DNA of 64,000 nucleotides from Leptotrichia sp. OH3620_COT-345 (lineage in GTDB: Bacteria > Fusobacteriota > Fusobacteriia > Fusobacteriales > Leptotrichiaceae). The stretch covers positions 186,001 through 250,000 of the forward strand of contig NZ_RQYW01000001.1 of NCBI RefSeq assembly GCF_003932895.1. The letters are read 5' to 3'. The notes beneath the pieces were generated by a model that made no database searches, had not been told where the DNA came from, and saw only the letters and a list, made by a program, of their open reading frames with translations. Positions 16,945 to 25,141 of this stretch are shown here, in pieces (position 1 is the stretch's first letter; every line of letters begins with the position of its first letter). Position numbers and translations under genes: made by a program.

Positions 16945-17016
16945 ATAATATACTTTATTTTTTTCAAAGTCAATCATTTTTTTCATTTTTTTTCAATTTT
17001 TTTTATTTTTTTTCAC
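16945..17016 (-). promoter_or_regulatory. fru operon promoter with operator-like repeats
   Basis: Minus-strand TTGACT (16973-16968), a 17-base spacer and TATTAT (16950-16945) form a strong promoter. From about 16957 to 17016 the motif TTTTTTTCA (plus-strand reading) recurs four times at spacings near one or two helical turns, overlapping and extending upstream of the -35 element. The pattern fits direct-repeat operators of DeoR-family proteins such as FruR. Confidence 0.55.
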
Positions 17017-17127
17017 AAAAATATAAATTGATATATATTTTTTATTTTAGTATTTAAATTATAAATACAATTTTTACATGTTTTTATTTAAAATTATTTT
17101 ACATTATTTCTAAACTTCCTTTGACAT

Positions 17128-17250
17128 TAAAAATTTTTCCAAGAAAATATGAGATTGCATTGCTTGAAAAACTGCTGCATGAACATAGTGAGTTTACTTT
17201 TTTAAAAGTATAATGAGTATTTAAATTTGAAGTTGGTATAAGAAAATATG
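17128..17250 (+). repeat. Dispersed repeat, copy A
   Basis: A degenerate element shared with 32758-32905 and 44190-44331. The best shared stretch is gaaaaactgctgcatgaaca followed by tagtgagtttac, then agtataatgagtat. It lies between the divergent fruR and htrA promoters. One frame reads EKLLHEHSEFTFLKV then stop, like a gene's 3' end. Confidence 0.55.
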
Positions 17251-17379
17251 AAGGTGATGATAAGTATTCATAAAAAAATTCTCATTCAAAGGAATAATTT
17301 ATTAAATTTCTATCGAATTTCTAATAAATTAAGAATACAATTATTTAAATAAAATAATTAAAAATAAGGAGATATATTT

Positions 17380-18504
17380 ATGAAATTGAAAAAAATTTTA
17401 GCAACTTCTTTTTTACTTGCTGCTCTCAGCTTAAACGGAGAAATTGTAAATAAGAGTACTTCCGGAGAGGCTGCAGAAAAAGCTTCTTTTTCTTCGGTTA
17501 ACTCATCTAATGATATATATAGAGTTCAAGATGCATTTTCAAATGTATATGAAAAAAGTAAAGATTCTATAGTCAATATAAGAACGAAAAAAACAATTAT
17601 TGTTAATACTTACAATCCTCTTGAGGAACTTCTTTTCGGTACTTCAGGGCGTAGACAGATAAAAAAGGAATCAGGAAGTCTCGGTTCGGGATTTATTATT
17701 TCAGATAACGGTTATGTAATGACAAATAACCATGTTATTGATGGTGCCAATGAGATATTTGTAAAACTCTCTGACGGAAATGAATATTCTGCTAAACTTG
17801 TGGGAAGTTCCCCTGAAATAGATATTGCAATATTAAAAATCAACTCTAATAAAAAATTTATTCCATTAAGATTTGCAAACTCTGACAGTATAAAAATCGG
17901 ACACTGGGCTATTGCCTTCGGAAATCCCTTAGGGCTTAACAGTTCTATGACAGTAGGAGTAATAGGAGCGTTAGGAAGAAGTTCATTAGGAATTGAGCAG
18001 ATAGAAAACTTTATTCAGACAGATGCTGCGATAAATCAAGGAAATAGTGGAGGTCCTCTTTTAGATATTAACGGAAATGTCATCGGTGTAAATACGGCCA
18101 TTTTCTCTACAACGGGAGGAAGTATAGGAATAGGATTTGCAATACCTTCAAATCTTGCACAAAATGTAAAAGACTCTATTATAAGAACCGGAAGATTTGA
18201 ACGTCCTTATTTAGGTGTTTCAATAGCTGATTTATCTTCACTCTCTGCAGGACAGACAAGACCGCCTTATTCTTACGGAGTATATATAAATAAAGTATTT
18301 GAAAATTCACCTGCAGCTAAATACGGTATCCGTGAAAAAGATATAATTCTTGAACTTAATAATAAAAGGATTTTATCTGCAAGTTCATTTATAGGTGAAC
18401 TTGCTGCAAAAAGAATTGGAGACACTATCAGCCTGAAAATATATTCAAACGGAAAAGAAAAAAATATAAACCTTGTTTTAGAGAAATTTAACAGCCGTAA
18501 CTGA
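17380..18504 (+). CDS. htrA: HtrA/Deg-family periplasmic serine protease
   Basis: A 374-residue trypsin-like protease and chaperone for misfolded envelope proteins. A signal peptide covers about residues 1-20. The catalytic triad is His118 (VMTNNHVID), Asp148 (SPEIDIAIL) and Ser223 (INQGNSGGPLLD). One PDZ domain occupies about residues 275-365 (RPYLGVSIADL to SLKIYSNGKEKNI). A single PDZ makes it DegS/HtrA-like rather than two-PDZ DegP. The start is supported by AAGGAG nine bases upstream. It stands alone and ends with a perfect hairpin. Confidence 0.93.
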   Translation: MKLKKILATSFLLAALSLNGEIVNKSTSGEAAEKASFSSVNSSNDIYRVQDAFSNVYEKSKDSIVNIRTKKTIIVNTYNPLEELLFGTSGRRQIKKESGSLGSGFIISDNGYVMTNNHVIDGANEIFVKLSDGNEYSAKLVGSSPEIDIAILKINSNKKFIPLRFANSDSIKIGHWAIAFGNPLGLNSSMTVGVIGALGRSSLGIEQIENFIQTDAAINQGNSGGPLLDINGNVIGVNTAIFSTTGGSIGIGFAIPSNLAQNVKDSIIRTGRFERPYLGVSIADLSSLSAGQTRPPYSYGVYINKVFENSPAAKYGIREKDIILELNNKRILSASSFIGELAAKRIGDTISLKIYSNGKEKNINLVLEKFNSRN

Positions 18505-18569
18505 TATAATTGTTTATAACCCTCAATATTATTAATATTTAATAAATTACTCAGTTCACTGATTTATGT

Positions 18570-18603
18570 AAACCTCAATAGCTTAAATAAGCTATTGAGG
18601 TTT
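18570..18603. terminator. Bidirectional-type hairpin after htrA
   Basis: A perfect 15-base stem (18570-18584 / 18589-18603) with a four-base loop ends in GGTTTATT. It lies between htrA and the minus-strand island and can serve both sides, although the U-tracts are short. From 18604 to 18814 I see no gene. Confidence 0.6.
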
Positions 18604-18814
18604 ATTAATAAGAAGCTATTAATATAATAATAAGAAACCCTGTTAATTTAAAAATCAAATCAGTAGATGGCTAAACTTAACATATTATACTTCAGTATGT
18701 TCAAGGGTTGTTTTATAAACTCAAAAATATATTGGTCTATATATTTTATACATTTTATTATTTTTGGCTCAAAATAACTCTTCTAGTTTTTTATATCTGA
18801 ATTTATTTATTGTT

Positions 18815-19113
18815 TTATTTTAACGAAGTATTATATAATTTCTTAAAAATATATATGGAAAAATAAAAGTGTACGTACAGTTTTCAACTATTTTATTATT
18901 TTCCAGTTTTTTATATTTTTTTCTTTAATATTAAAAACACACTTACTATACCTGATATTGTAGCTTCTTTTATTATAAACTCACGTAAATTCATATAAAT
19001 TTTATGGAATATGCCATAAAATAAAAATTTTGTTATAAAACACCTAAAAAATAAGTTTCTATTAAATAAAAAATTTTTTCTATTTTTGTCTCTCGTTTTA
19101 AAAAGAATATTTT
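18815..19113 (-). pseudogene. Decayed copy of the 103-residue membrane protein (B')
   Basis: Reading the minus strand gives RKNFLFNRNLFFRCFITKFL, then NLREFIIKEATISGIVSVFL and, after stops, YVHFYFSIYIFKKLYNTSLK. These align in order with the intact gene at 19524-19835 (RKNFYLIEAYIL, YEFMNGEIIILVVIITFLLL, IFFYFYVSVFKKLYYTYIK). Several stops and no start codon show it is broken. It directly follows A'. Confidence 0.6.
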
Positions 19114-19421
19114 TTACATAAATAATGTGAACAAGGAAAAAGAAATTATTATTCTTATACTCACATAAAAAACCATGTATTTTAATATTATTTTTAATCC
19201 TTTATTTATTTTATAATCTTATTAATAATATATAATAGACAGAAAGTTAATATAAATAACAAAATTCTGATAAAAATATATATGTACAATAATCATATTT
19301 CTTCTAAAACATAAGATATTAAAGTAAGCATACGAGTAAAAAAGATAAAAGGAAGTAACATAATATCCGATAATAACACAGTATATTAAGAAAATTTTCT
19401 TTCTTCAAATATTTGAATATT
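19114..19421 (-). pseudogene. Decayed copy of the small membrane protein upstream (A')
   Basis: An intact ribosome site GGAGGG at 19425-19430 precedes ATA where ATG is expected, then FKYLKKENFLNIL, matching FKSLIKENFFDIL at the start of the intact copy (20197). After stops and frame changes the end reads NKGLKIILKYMVFYVSIRII, matching NKILKVILKYLVFYLNIRLV. With B' this makes a second, dead A-B pair in tandem. Confidence 0.6.
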
Positions 19422-19523
19422 TTCCCTCCTTTAATCTGTTTATTTTAATTAAAACTCCAAATTTACTTTTATTTTTAAGTTTACTTAACCTTACAATAAT
19501 AATTAAAAACTGAAAATTCTCTT

Positions 19524-19835
19524 TTAAATTTTATATTTTATGTAAGTATAGTATAGTTTTTTAAAAACAGATACATAAAAATAAAAAAATATATATATAC
19601 ATCTTTTAGATATACTGTTATTTAATATTTCACCATATTTTTCTTTTAATAATAAAAATGTTATTATTACTACCAAAATTATTATTTCACCATTCATAAA
19701 TTCATAAAAATTTGCAACAAATTTTTTCAATGTTTCATTAAAATATAAAGTAGGTGCATTAAAATATCTACTAAACGTAAAAATAGATACATAACTTAAT
19801 ATATAAGCTTCTATTAAATAAAAATTCTTTCTCAT
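19524..19835 (-). CDS. Small membrane protein B of the island
   Basis: A 103-residue protein that I do not recognise. Predicted membrane helices lie at about residues 5-25, 48-65 and 80-95, and the protein is basic at the end. The start at 19835 has TGAGG upstream; the frame could extend to a GTG at 19847. It follows membrane protein A by about 50 bases. A degraded relative lies downstream at 18815-19113. Its position behind the larger soluble protein and its duplication resemble immunity-protein arrays, but this is inference. Confidence 0.55.
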   Translation of the reverse strand: MRKNFYLIEAYILSYVSIFTFSRYFNAPTLYFNETLKKFVANFYEFMNGEIIILVVIITFLLLKEKYGEILNNSISKRCIYIFFYFYVSVFKKLYYTYIKYKI

Positions 19836-19886
19836 ATTAAACCTCACATTTTATAATAAATATTTTTGTTCCAAATTGATAATTCC

Positions 19887-20120
19887 TCATCCAATTCTAT
19901 AATTAGCTGTCATAACTAACAGTACAAATATTACCAGTCGAATATTCAAATAAAATACTAAATATTTTAATATGACTTTTAGTATTTTATTAAGTGAAAT
20001 ATTTTTTACAGTTTTATTTATTATATTTAATAAATAAAATAAAAATATCAGTACCAAAATTTTAACAACTGTATAAGTAAATACCCCAATTATTAACTCA
20101 GGCATAAATAATAAAAGCAT
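19887..20120 (-). CDS. Small membrane protein A of the island, main frame
   Basis: A 77-residue, very hydrophobic frame with two or three helices. There is no ribosome site at its ATG, which overlaps the stop of the short frame at 20120-20197 (TAATG). One extra T in a seven-T run at 20128-20134 would join both into about 102 residues beginning MFKSLIKENFFDIL. The decayed copy at 19114-19421 keeps the same N-terminal block, supporting the joined form as ancestral. So this is a frameshifted, slippage-expressed or mis-sequenced gene. Confidence 0.5.
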   Translation of the reverse strand: MLLLFMPELIIGVFTYTVVKILVLIFLFYLLNIINKTVKNISLNKILKVILKYLVFYLNIRLVIFVLLVMTANYRIG

Positions 20121-20197
20121 TAATGAGAAAAAAACATCAAAATATCAGGTAAAAGTAATATATCAAAAAAATTTTCTTTTATTAAAGACTTAAACAT
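20120..20197 (-). CDS. N-terminal piece of membrane protein A
   Basis: A 25-residue frame with a very strong ribosome site (GGAGGAGG) embedded in the end of the upstream gene, whose TAA overlaps this ATG (TAATG). It reads MFKSLIKENFFDILLLPDIL and stops just after a seven-T run. It is best seen as the first part of the gene continued at 19887-20120. Confidence 0.5.
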   Translation of the reverse strand: MFKSLIKENFFDILLLPDILMFFSH

Positions 20198-20994
20198 TAA
20201 AAACCTCCTCCTCTTGTTTGAATCGGGCCTACACTTTTAATAAATAAAAATTTTTCTTTAGAATTTTTTGATATTAACTGTTCCAATGACAATCTCCCTC
20301 TATTATTATTTTTATTAGCCAATTCTTTTAAAGATTTATAATTTCTCATTATAAGTTCTCCTAAAGCTAAACTTCCTATACTTTCTCTTAATTTAGGATT
20401 GGTCATATCAGTAGGACCGGTTCCATATTTTATCCATAAATCTATATCTAATTTATGCTTTAGTTTATTCACATTTGTTATATCAGAATCCACAGGATAG
20501 GAATAATAATTATATGTCCCTATTATTGAAGGATCATAAACGGCTTTATTATTTCCATCTAAAATTACTTCCTCTCCATTTGAACCGACATATTTTTTAT
20601 TTTTACCATTAAAGTTCAAATACACTGTTCCGTTTCTATATTCTAAATTGTGATAAATAGACTCTGTTTCAGAAACTTTATTCATTTCCATTTTTCCAAT
20701 TCCGCCTTGTTCAGTTCTATAACTGATTATTATTTTTTTTCCGTCCTCATCCGACTTTCCTTCATATTTTACATCTCTTAAAGCATATTTAGATTGAAAA
20801 CAATAATAATTAACTTTTTCTCTGTAAGCCTGACTAATTTTATATGTATTCCAATTTACAGTAAATTTACCTTTTCCGTACCACCAATCAATGTTATTCT
20901 GTATTTCATCCTCGCTGTATATTCTTCTTTTATTATCATGTGAGACTCTTAAATCCTTATTATAATAATTTGCCCCTTCATTTTCTCCTGTCAT
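20197..20994 (-). CDS. Unrecognised soluble protein of the accessory island
   Basis: The 265-residue protein has no signal peptide or membrane helix. It is rich in Asn, Lys and Tyr, with motifs WWYGKGKFTVNW near 38-49, YVGSNGEEVILDGNNKAVYD near the middle, and IDLWIKYGTGPTDMTNP near 190. The ending is the glycine stretch TRGGGF. I cannot place it in a family. Followed by two small membrane proteins with a decayed duplicate, it could be an orphan toxin domain with immunity partners. No secretion domain is present. The start at 20994 overlaps the stop of a 19-residue frame that carries the good ribosome site. Confidence 0.55.
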   Translation of the reverse strand: MTGENEGANYYNKDLRVSHDNKRRIYSEDEIQNNIDWWYGKGKFTVNWNTYKISQAYREKVNYYCFQSKYALRDVKYEGKSDEDGKKIIISYRTEQGGIGKMEMNKVSETESIYHNLEYRNGTVYLNFNGKNKKYVGSNGEEVILDGNNKAVYDPSIIGTYNYYSYPVDSDITNVNKLKHKLDIDLWIKYGTGPTDMTNPKLRESIGSLALGELIMRNYKSLKELANKNNNRGRLSLEQLISKNSKEKFLFIKSVGPIQTRGGGF

Positions 20995-21050
20995 TTTTTT
21001 CTAGCTTTTCTTTCCGTTTCTTCTCTAATTTCCTGTAAATTTCTTGGCAT
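20991..21050 (-). CDS. Short leader or N-terminus of the island protein
   Basis: A 19-residue frame (MPRNLQEIREETERKARKK) with a strong AAGGAGGG site. It ends AGA AAA AAA TGA, and the next gene's ATG overlaps that TGA. A one-base backward slip on A-AAA-AAA would fuse it to the 265-residue frame. It is either a frameshifted N-terminus, programmed slippage or translational coupling. Confidence 0.45.
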   Translation of the reverse strand: MPRNLQEIREETERKARKK

Positions 21051-21305
21051 TTTCCCTCCTTAAGTTTTTATTTGTTTATAAATTTTATAATCTTTCTTTT
21101 TCTTTATTATAAAATATTTCCAATCCTTTTTCAAATTTCCGAATTTTAGTGATTTTTTCTCTGCAACTATTGTTTTTACTTTACTTAAAACTTTATTTTT
21201 TACTTTAATTTTTTAAATTTAAATTTTCATTTTATAAATATCAATTTATTTTTATATCATTAAATAAAAGTATAAATTTTAATATCCGTTTCTTTAAATA
21301 TAAAA

Positions 21306-21362
21306 ATGACTCCTAAATCTTTTCAACCTTTACTGTCCGGATTGCCAAATTTTAGAAGTCAT
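21306..21362 (-). terminator. Rho-independent terminator of the cyclophilin gene
   Basis: The arms atgactcctaaa (21306-21317) and tttagaagtcat (21351-21362) pair with one G-T. On the minus strand TTTTTAT follows. Confidence 0.65.
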
Positions 21363-21384
21363 ATTTTTAAACATTATTTAAGTT

Positions 21385-22047
21385 TTATTTGCTTTGTTTT
21401 AGAGTTGCTTCCCATTGGGAAACTTCATCTGTAAAATAATTCAGAAATTCATCGACTTTTCTTCCCTTTATTTCTATTTCCATAACTTTGTCATTTTCTC
21501 TTATAAGTCTTAATACACTTAAATCTTCCCTTGATTTCAGCTCTCCGATTATCGTGTATTTACCGTTTAATTGAGATAACGGAGAAACAGTTATAAAAAA
21601 TTGACTGCTGTTTGTGTTCGGTCCTGTATTTGCCATTGCCAGCATTCCCGCACTTCCAAATGTAAGCCAATCCACTATTTCATCATTAACAAGGTACCCT
21701 GTATTTCCTGTTCCGTTTCCTTCAGGATCTCCTGTCTGAGCTAATACATTATTTATAACCCTGTGAAATGACAATCCGTTATAAAAATTACTTTTAGCTA
21801 AAAATACAAAACTCGCCACATTTTGAGGAGCTGCTTCAGGATACAGAAATAATGTAATATCTCCTTTATTTGTTTTTACCACAGCTTCCAGTTCAAACTT
21901 CTTCATTTGTTTCTTAAATTTATTATAATCCTTTCTTTCCTGTCTTTCGAGTTTTTTCTCAGCTCTGGTTTTTTTTATTTTTGTTTCTGCATTACCTATA
22001 TTAAAAAACATCATCATTAAAATTCCAAGTAGCAGTATTTTTCTCAT
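21385..22047 (-). CDS. Secreted cyclophilin-type peptidyl-prolyl isomerase
   Basis: A 220-residue protein with a signal peptide (about 1-20), a highly charged linker (residues 22-50) and a bacterial cyclophilin domain. Visible motifs are FHRVINNVLAQTGDPEGNG, GMLAMANTGPNTNSSQFFIT and LNGKYTIIGEL. These include the catalytic Arg of FHR and the Phe of SQFF. It catalyses proline isomerisation of envelope proteins. The C-terminal 30 residues extend beyond the core. It is 24 bases after the gene at 22072 and is followed by a terminator. Confidence 0.9.
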   Translation of the reverse strand: MRKILLLGILMMMFFNIGNAETKIKKTRAEKKLERQERKDYNKFKKQMKKFELEAVVKTNKGDITLFLYPEAAPQNVASFVFLAKSNFYNGLSFHRVINNVLAQTGDPEGNGTGNTGYLVNDEIVDWLTFGSAGMLAMANTGPNTNSSQFFITVSPLSQLNGKYTIIGELKSREDLSVLRLIRENDKVMEIEIKGRKVDEFLNYFTDEVSQWEATLKQSK

Positions 22048-22071
22048 TTTATCAAACCTCTCTCAAAAAAT

Positions 22072-22419
22072 TTAGTTTTTAATTCTTGTTATTACATCTT
22101 CAACATCTATTTTATTATTATAGTCAAATTCAAAAATACTAAAATCAAAAACTTCTATTTCAAGATCCATTTTCATTTTTTCCCTTTCAGTAACAAAATT
22201 ATTATAAACTACGAGAACTAAAGCGGGATTGTCATTTGCATCACGTACATCTACAATATTAATTAGCCGTCCATCTGCAATATTAAATGTATCTCTTATT
22301 ATTTCATAAGCCTGTTTTTTATTTTTGATTTCTCTATAAAAATTGGTAGCTATCAAAGGTAGTTTTATACCGAATAAAATTTCAGGTTCCTCTCGTTTCT
22401 TAAATTTAATTATCGCCAT
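22072..22419 (-). CDS. Conserved-looking protein of unknown function
   Basis: A 115-residue soluble protein that I do not recognise. It starts MAIIKFKKREEPEILFGIKL, has a central strand block (RLINIVDVRDANDNPALVLV) and an acidic end. AAAGGA seven bases before the ATG supports it. It is probably co-transcribed with the cyclophilin gene 24 bases downstream. No helix-turn-helix or metal motif is seen. Confidence 0.7.
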   Translation of the reverse strand: MAIIKFKKREEPEILFGIKLPLIATNFYREIKNKKQAYEIIRDTFNIADGRLINIVDVRDANDNPALVLVVYNNFVTEREKMKMDLEIEVFDFSIFEFDYNNKIDVEDVITRIKN

Positions 22420-22525
22420 ACTTTTTCCTTTAAACTCTTGTTTTATTAATTATACCATATACATGAGTTTTTTTCAATTTTCCTATAAAATTCTATATTT
22501 TTTCTATGGATTTTATAATTTTGTC

Positions 22526-23299
22526 TTAATTGCTTGATTGGTACTTTCTTAAGCCGGCATACCACATTTTGTAAATTATAACGGTAAAAACTGTAACAAA
22601 GATAATATACCAGCACATATTCATAACATTTATTCTTCCTCTTATAATGTCCACAGGCAGATTAATGGAAGTCAATGCAGGCAGTATCCACATTAAAAGA
22701 ATCTGAATCCACTTAGGATAAATTGACGCAGGTCTCGTAGAATTTTCCATTAAAGTTTCAGGTATCCACATAAGTGCCTCTGACTTTTCCTTCCAGAAAG
22801 AAACCATAACTACCAGATAGTTAAGTAAAAATATAAACCATATACCTATTAACACACATAAAATATATAACAATATCTGTAATACACTCAGATTCCTTTT
22901 TGAAATAATCCAGCTTTGGACAATTATTCCTAATATTATATTGATAATGCTCGGAAAATCCGCTTTGTATAAAGCATAGTACCAGAAAGAATTCAACGGA
23001 CGTAAAATAATATAATCCAGATTTCCTTCAATTATATTACTGATTAATCCTGAAACTCCCCATACAAATATAAGATTATAACTATACTGTATAATGGAAG
23101 CGGTCGTAACTAAACTGAAATAATCCCATTTTGTCCAGCCTAATATATTATCAGTATAACTGAAATAAACCATTCCCGCAAACATTTCTATTATATAAAA
23201 TAATAGCCCGAATATTACAATGAGTATGGAAGTCGTTCTGTAAATCAGAACTTGCTGTATACTGTTTGCAAGCATTGTCCTATATACTCCTAAATTCAT
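22526..23299 (-). CDS. ABC-2 type exporter permease, second subunit
   Basis: A 257-residue membrane protein of the ABC-2 family type with about six helices (ABC2_membrane_6-like). Characteristic segments are GNLDYIILRPLNSFWY and LPALTSINLPVDIIRGRI. It lies two bases after the other permease and forms a heterodimer with it. The substrate is unknown; such ATPase-plus-two-permease sets export drugs, lipids or glycans. Confidence 0.85.
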   Translation of the reverse strand: MNLGVYRTMLANSIQQVLIYRTTSILIVIFGLLFYIIEMFAGMVYFSYTDNILGWTKWDYFSLVTTASIIQYSYNLIFVWGVSGLISNIIEGNLDYIILRPLNSFWYYALYKADFPSIINIILGIIVQSWIISKRNLSVLQILLYILCVLIGIWFIFLLNYLVVMVSFWKEKSEALMWIPETLMENSTRPASIYPKWIQILLMWILPALTSINLPVDIIRGRINVMNMCWYIIFVTVFTVIIYKMWYAGLRKYQSSN

Positions 23300-23301
23300 A
23301 A

Positions 23302-24087
23302 TTACGCCCCCATTCCTTCATATCTTCTCAATCCTGCTTTAAAAGCCTTTCCATAACATACTTTTAATATTATTCCCCACATAATTACCGAAATAATATA
23401 AATCAGCATTTCTTTATGAGAAAAAGCATTTTGAATTGAACGTATTGAAATGTATCCCACTAAGGAAAAAGGATTGTATTTAACTATGTCGTAAATTTTT
23501 TCAGGCAGTAAATCCAAAGGAAAATATACCCCTGAAAAAAGTAGATAAACTCCTATCAATATTACGTGAACAGGCCATATGTCAATCAGCCAGAAAGCTA
23601 CAGTAGACACAAAGGAAATCACATAAAAAAACATTATAAAACATAAAATAACAAATACTATAACTTCCATAAAATACAACGGACTTTTAAAATGTCCCGT
23701 AACTCCCTGAAAAACAATAGCCGACAAATATACAAGCATAGGAAAGAAAACTCTTCCTGCAAATGTTGCAAAACTTTCTCCCAGTAGGCTTAAAGGTCTT
23801 AAAAGTAAAGTTGTCAATTTGCCTTTATATACTCTTATTCCCAGTTCCCTTATATGTACGAAAGTGAACACATATCCTGTTAAATTTACTAAAACCATAT
23901 ATGTGAGCATCTGATTTCTGTCATAATGTCCCACTTTATCAGCAGATATTGAATTGTATATATTATTCCATATAAAATAAAACATGAATATCGGTACCAT
24001 TCTTGATATGAAAGCTATAAAAACATTAAATTTATATTGTAATCTTATCGTAATCTGATTTAAAGCTATAATAAAATATTTTTTCAT
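23302..24087 (-). CDS. ABC-2 type exporter permease, first subunit
   Basis: A 261-residue membrane protein with six predicted helices and the family features RVYKGKLTTLLLRPLSLLGE and LLFSGVYFPLDLLPEKI. Its start overlaps the stop of the ATPase gene by four bases (ATGA), showing coupling. It is paralogous in layout to the next gene. Confidence 0.85.
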   Translation of the reverse strand: MKKYFIIALNQITIRLQYKFNVFIAFISRMVPIFMFYFIWNNIYNSISADKVGHYDRNQMLTYMVLVNLTGYVFTFVHIRELGIRVYKGKLTTLLLRPLSLLGESFATFAGRVFFPMLVYLSAIVFQGVTGHFKSPLYFMEVIVFVILCFIMFFYVISFVSTVAFWLIDIWPVHVILIGVYLLFSGVYFPLDLLPEKIYDIVKYNPFSLVGYISIRSIQNAFSHKEMLIYIISVIMWGIILKVCYGKAFKAGLRRYEGMGA

Positions 24088-25109
24088 TTTTCTTCCTCCT
24101 CCGACTTTATTTCAGAATTTTTATTACTGAATAATCTGAAAATAATGTCTTCTAATTCAGGAGTATTTTCTTTTATGGAAATTATATTTTCCAAATCCAA
24201 ATTTGAAATTTGACTGTTTTCATTTTTTCTAAAAATTTCAAAAATATTTTTTTCTATTTTTTTCACGATAAAATCACTGCTTTCAAAAGGCAGTTCTTCC
24301 TTTTTACTTTCTACAATGTAGCTTTTTCCGTTTACAAATCTTTTTTTCAGCTCTTCAATGGGTAAATCAAAATGTTTTTCACCTTTCAAAATGATAATGA
24401 CTCTTTCACATAACTTTTCAATATCTTTCATATAATGACTTGTTAAAATAATCGTAGTATTTTCAGTTTTATTAATTTCGGACAGGAAATCGTATACTGC
24501 ATACTGACTTGTTATGTCGAGTCCTATTGTCGGTTCATCTAAAAATAAAATTTGCGGCTTGTGTATCAATGAGCAGACCAGCTCAAATTTTATCCTTTCT
24601 CCAAGGGAAAGCTTTCTTACCGGAATATGTATTTTTTCTTTTAAATTCAATAATTTCAGTAATTTCTCAAGTCGTTCGTTAAATTCGTGCTTGTTTATGT
24701 TATAAACCTCTTTCAGCATTTTCAGCGTTTCCATTGGAGGTAAATCCCATATCAGCTGACTTTTCTGTCCTATTACTACACCGATATTTTTCAAATATTC
24801 TTTTTCTTTTTTATAAGGATTTGTACCTAAGCAATTCATTTCACCTGATTTTGCTTCCAAAATCCCTGTCATTAACTTTATTAAAGTCGTTTTACCCGCT
24901 CCGTTAGGACCGAGTAAGCCGACTATTTCACCTTTATTTATTGATATATCAACATTTATAACAGCTTCAGCCTTTTTATACTTTCTTTTAAAAAAATCTT
25001 TTAAAGTACCTTTAAGTCCTGAACTTTTCTCATATGTCTCATACCAGTAATTCAATTTTTCACATTTTATTATTTCTTTTGTTTCCGATTTTTTCATATA
25101 TATTGACAT
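24084..25109 (-). CDS. ABC-2 exporter ATP-binding protein
   Basis: A 341-residue ATPase with Walker A GLLGPNGAGKTTLIKLMTG near residue 70, Q-loop IGQKSQLIWDLPP, signature LSLGERIKFELVCSLI, Walker B ILFLDEPTIGLDI and the switch His in LTSHYMKDIE. The signature is LSLGE rather than LSGGQ, as in the NatA/ABC-2 drug-exporter group. An N-terminal extension of about 45 residues (EKSSGLKGTLKDFFKRKYKK) matches this subfamily. GGGGAG before the ATG supports the start. Confidence 0.9.
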   Translation of the reverse strand: MSIYMKKSETKEIIKCEKLNYWYETYEKSSGLKGTLKDFFKRKYKKAEAVINVDISINKGEIVGLLGPNGAGKTTLIKLMTGILEAKSGEMNCLGTNPYKKEKEYLKNIGVVIGQKSQLIWDLPPMETLKMLKEVYNINKHEFNERLEKLLKLLNLKEKIHIPVRKLSLGERIKFELVCSLIHKPQILFLDEPTIGLDITSQYAVYDFLSEINKTENTTIILTSHYMKDIEKLCERVIIILKGEKHFDLPIEELKKRFVNGKSYIVESKKEELPFESSDFIVKKIEKNIFEIFRKNENSQISNLDLENIISIKENTPELEDIIFRLFSNKNSEIKSEEEEK

Positions 25110-25141
25110 TATTTCTCCCCTCTTCTGTCAATAATTTTACT

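Noticed and set aside
19342-19419. Possible short membrane peptide starting with TTG near 19408
   Set aside because: Better explained as the N-terminal part of the decayed copy A', which aligns with the intact gene upstream.
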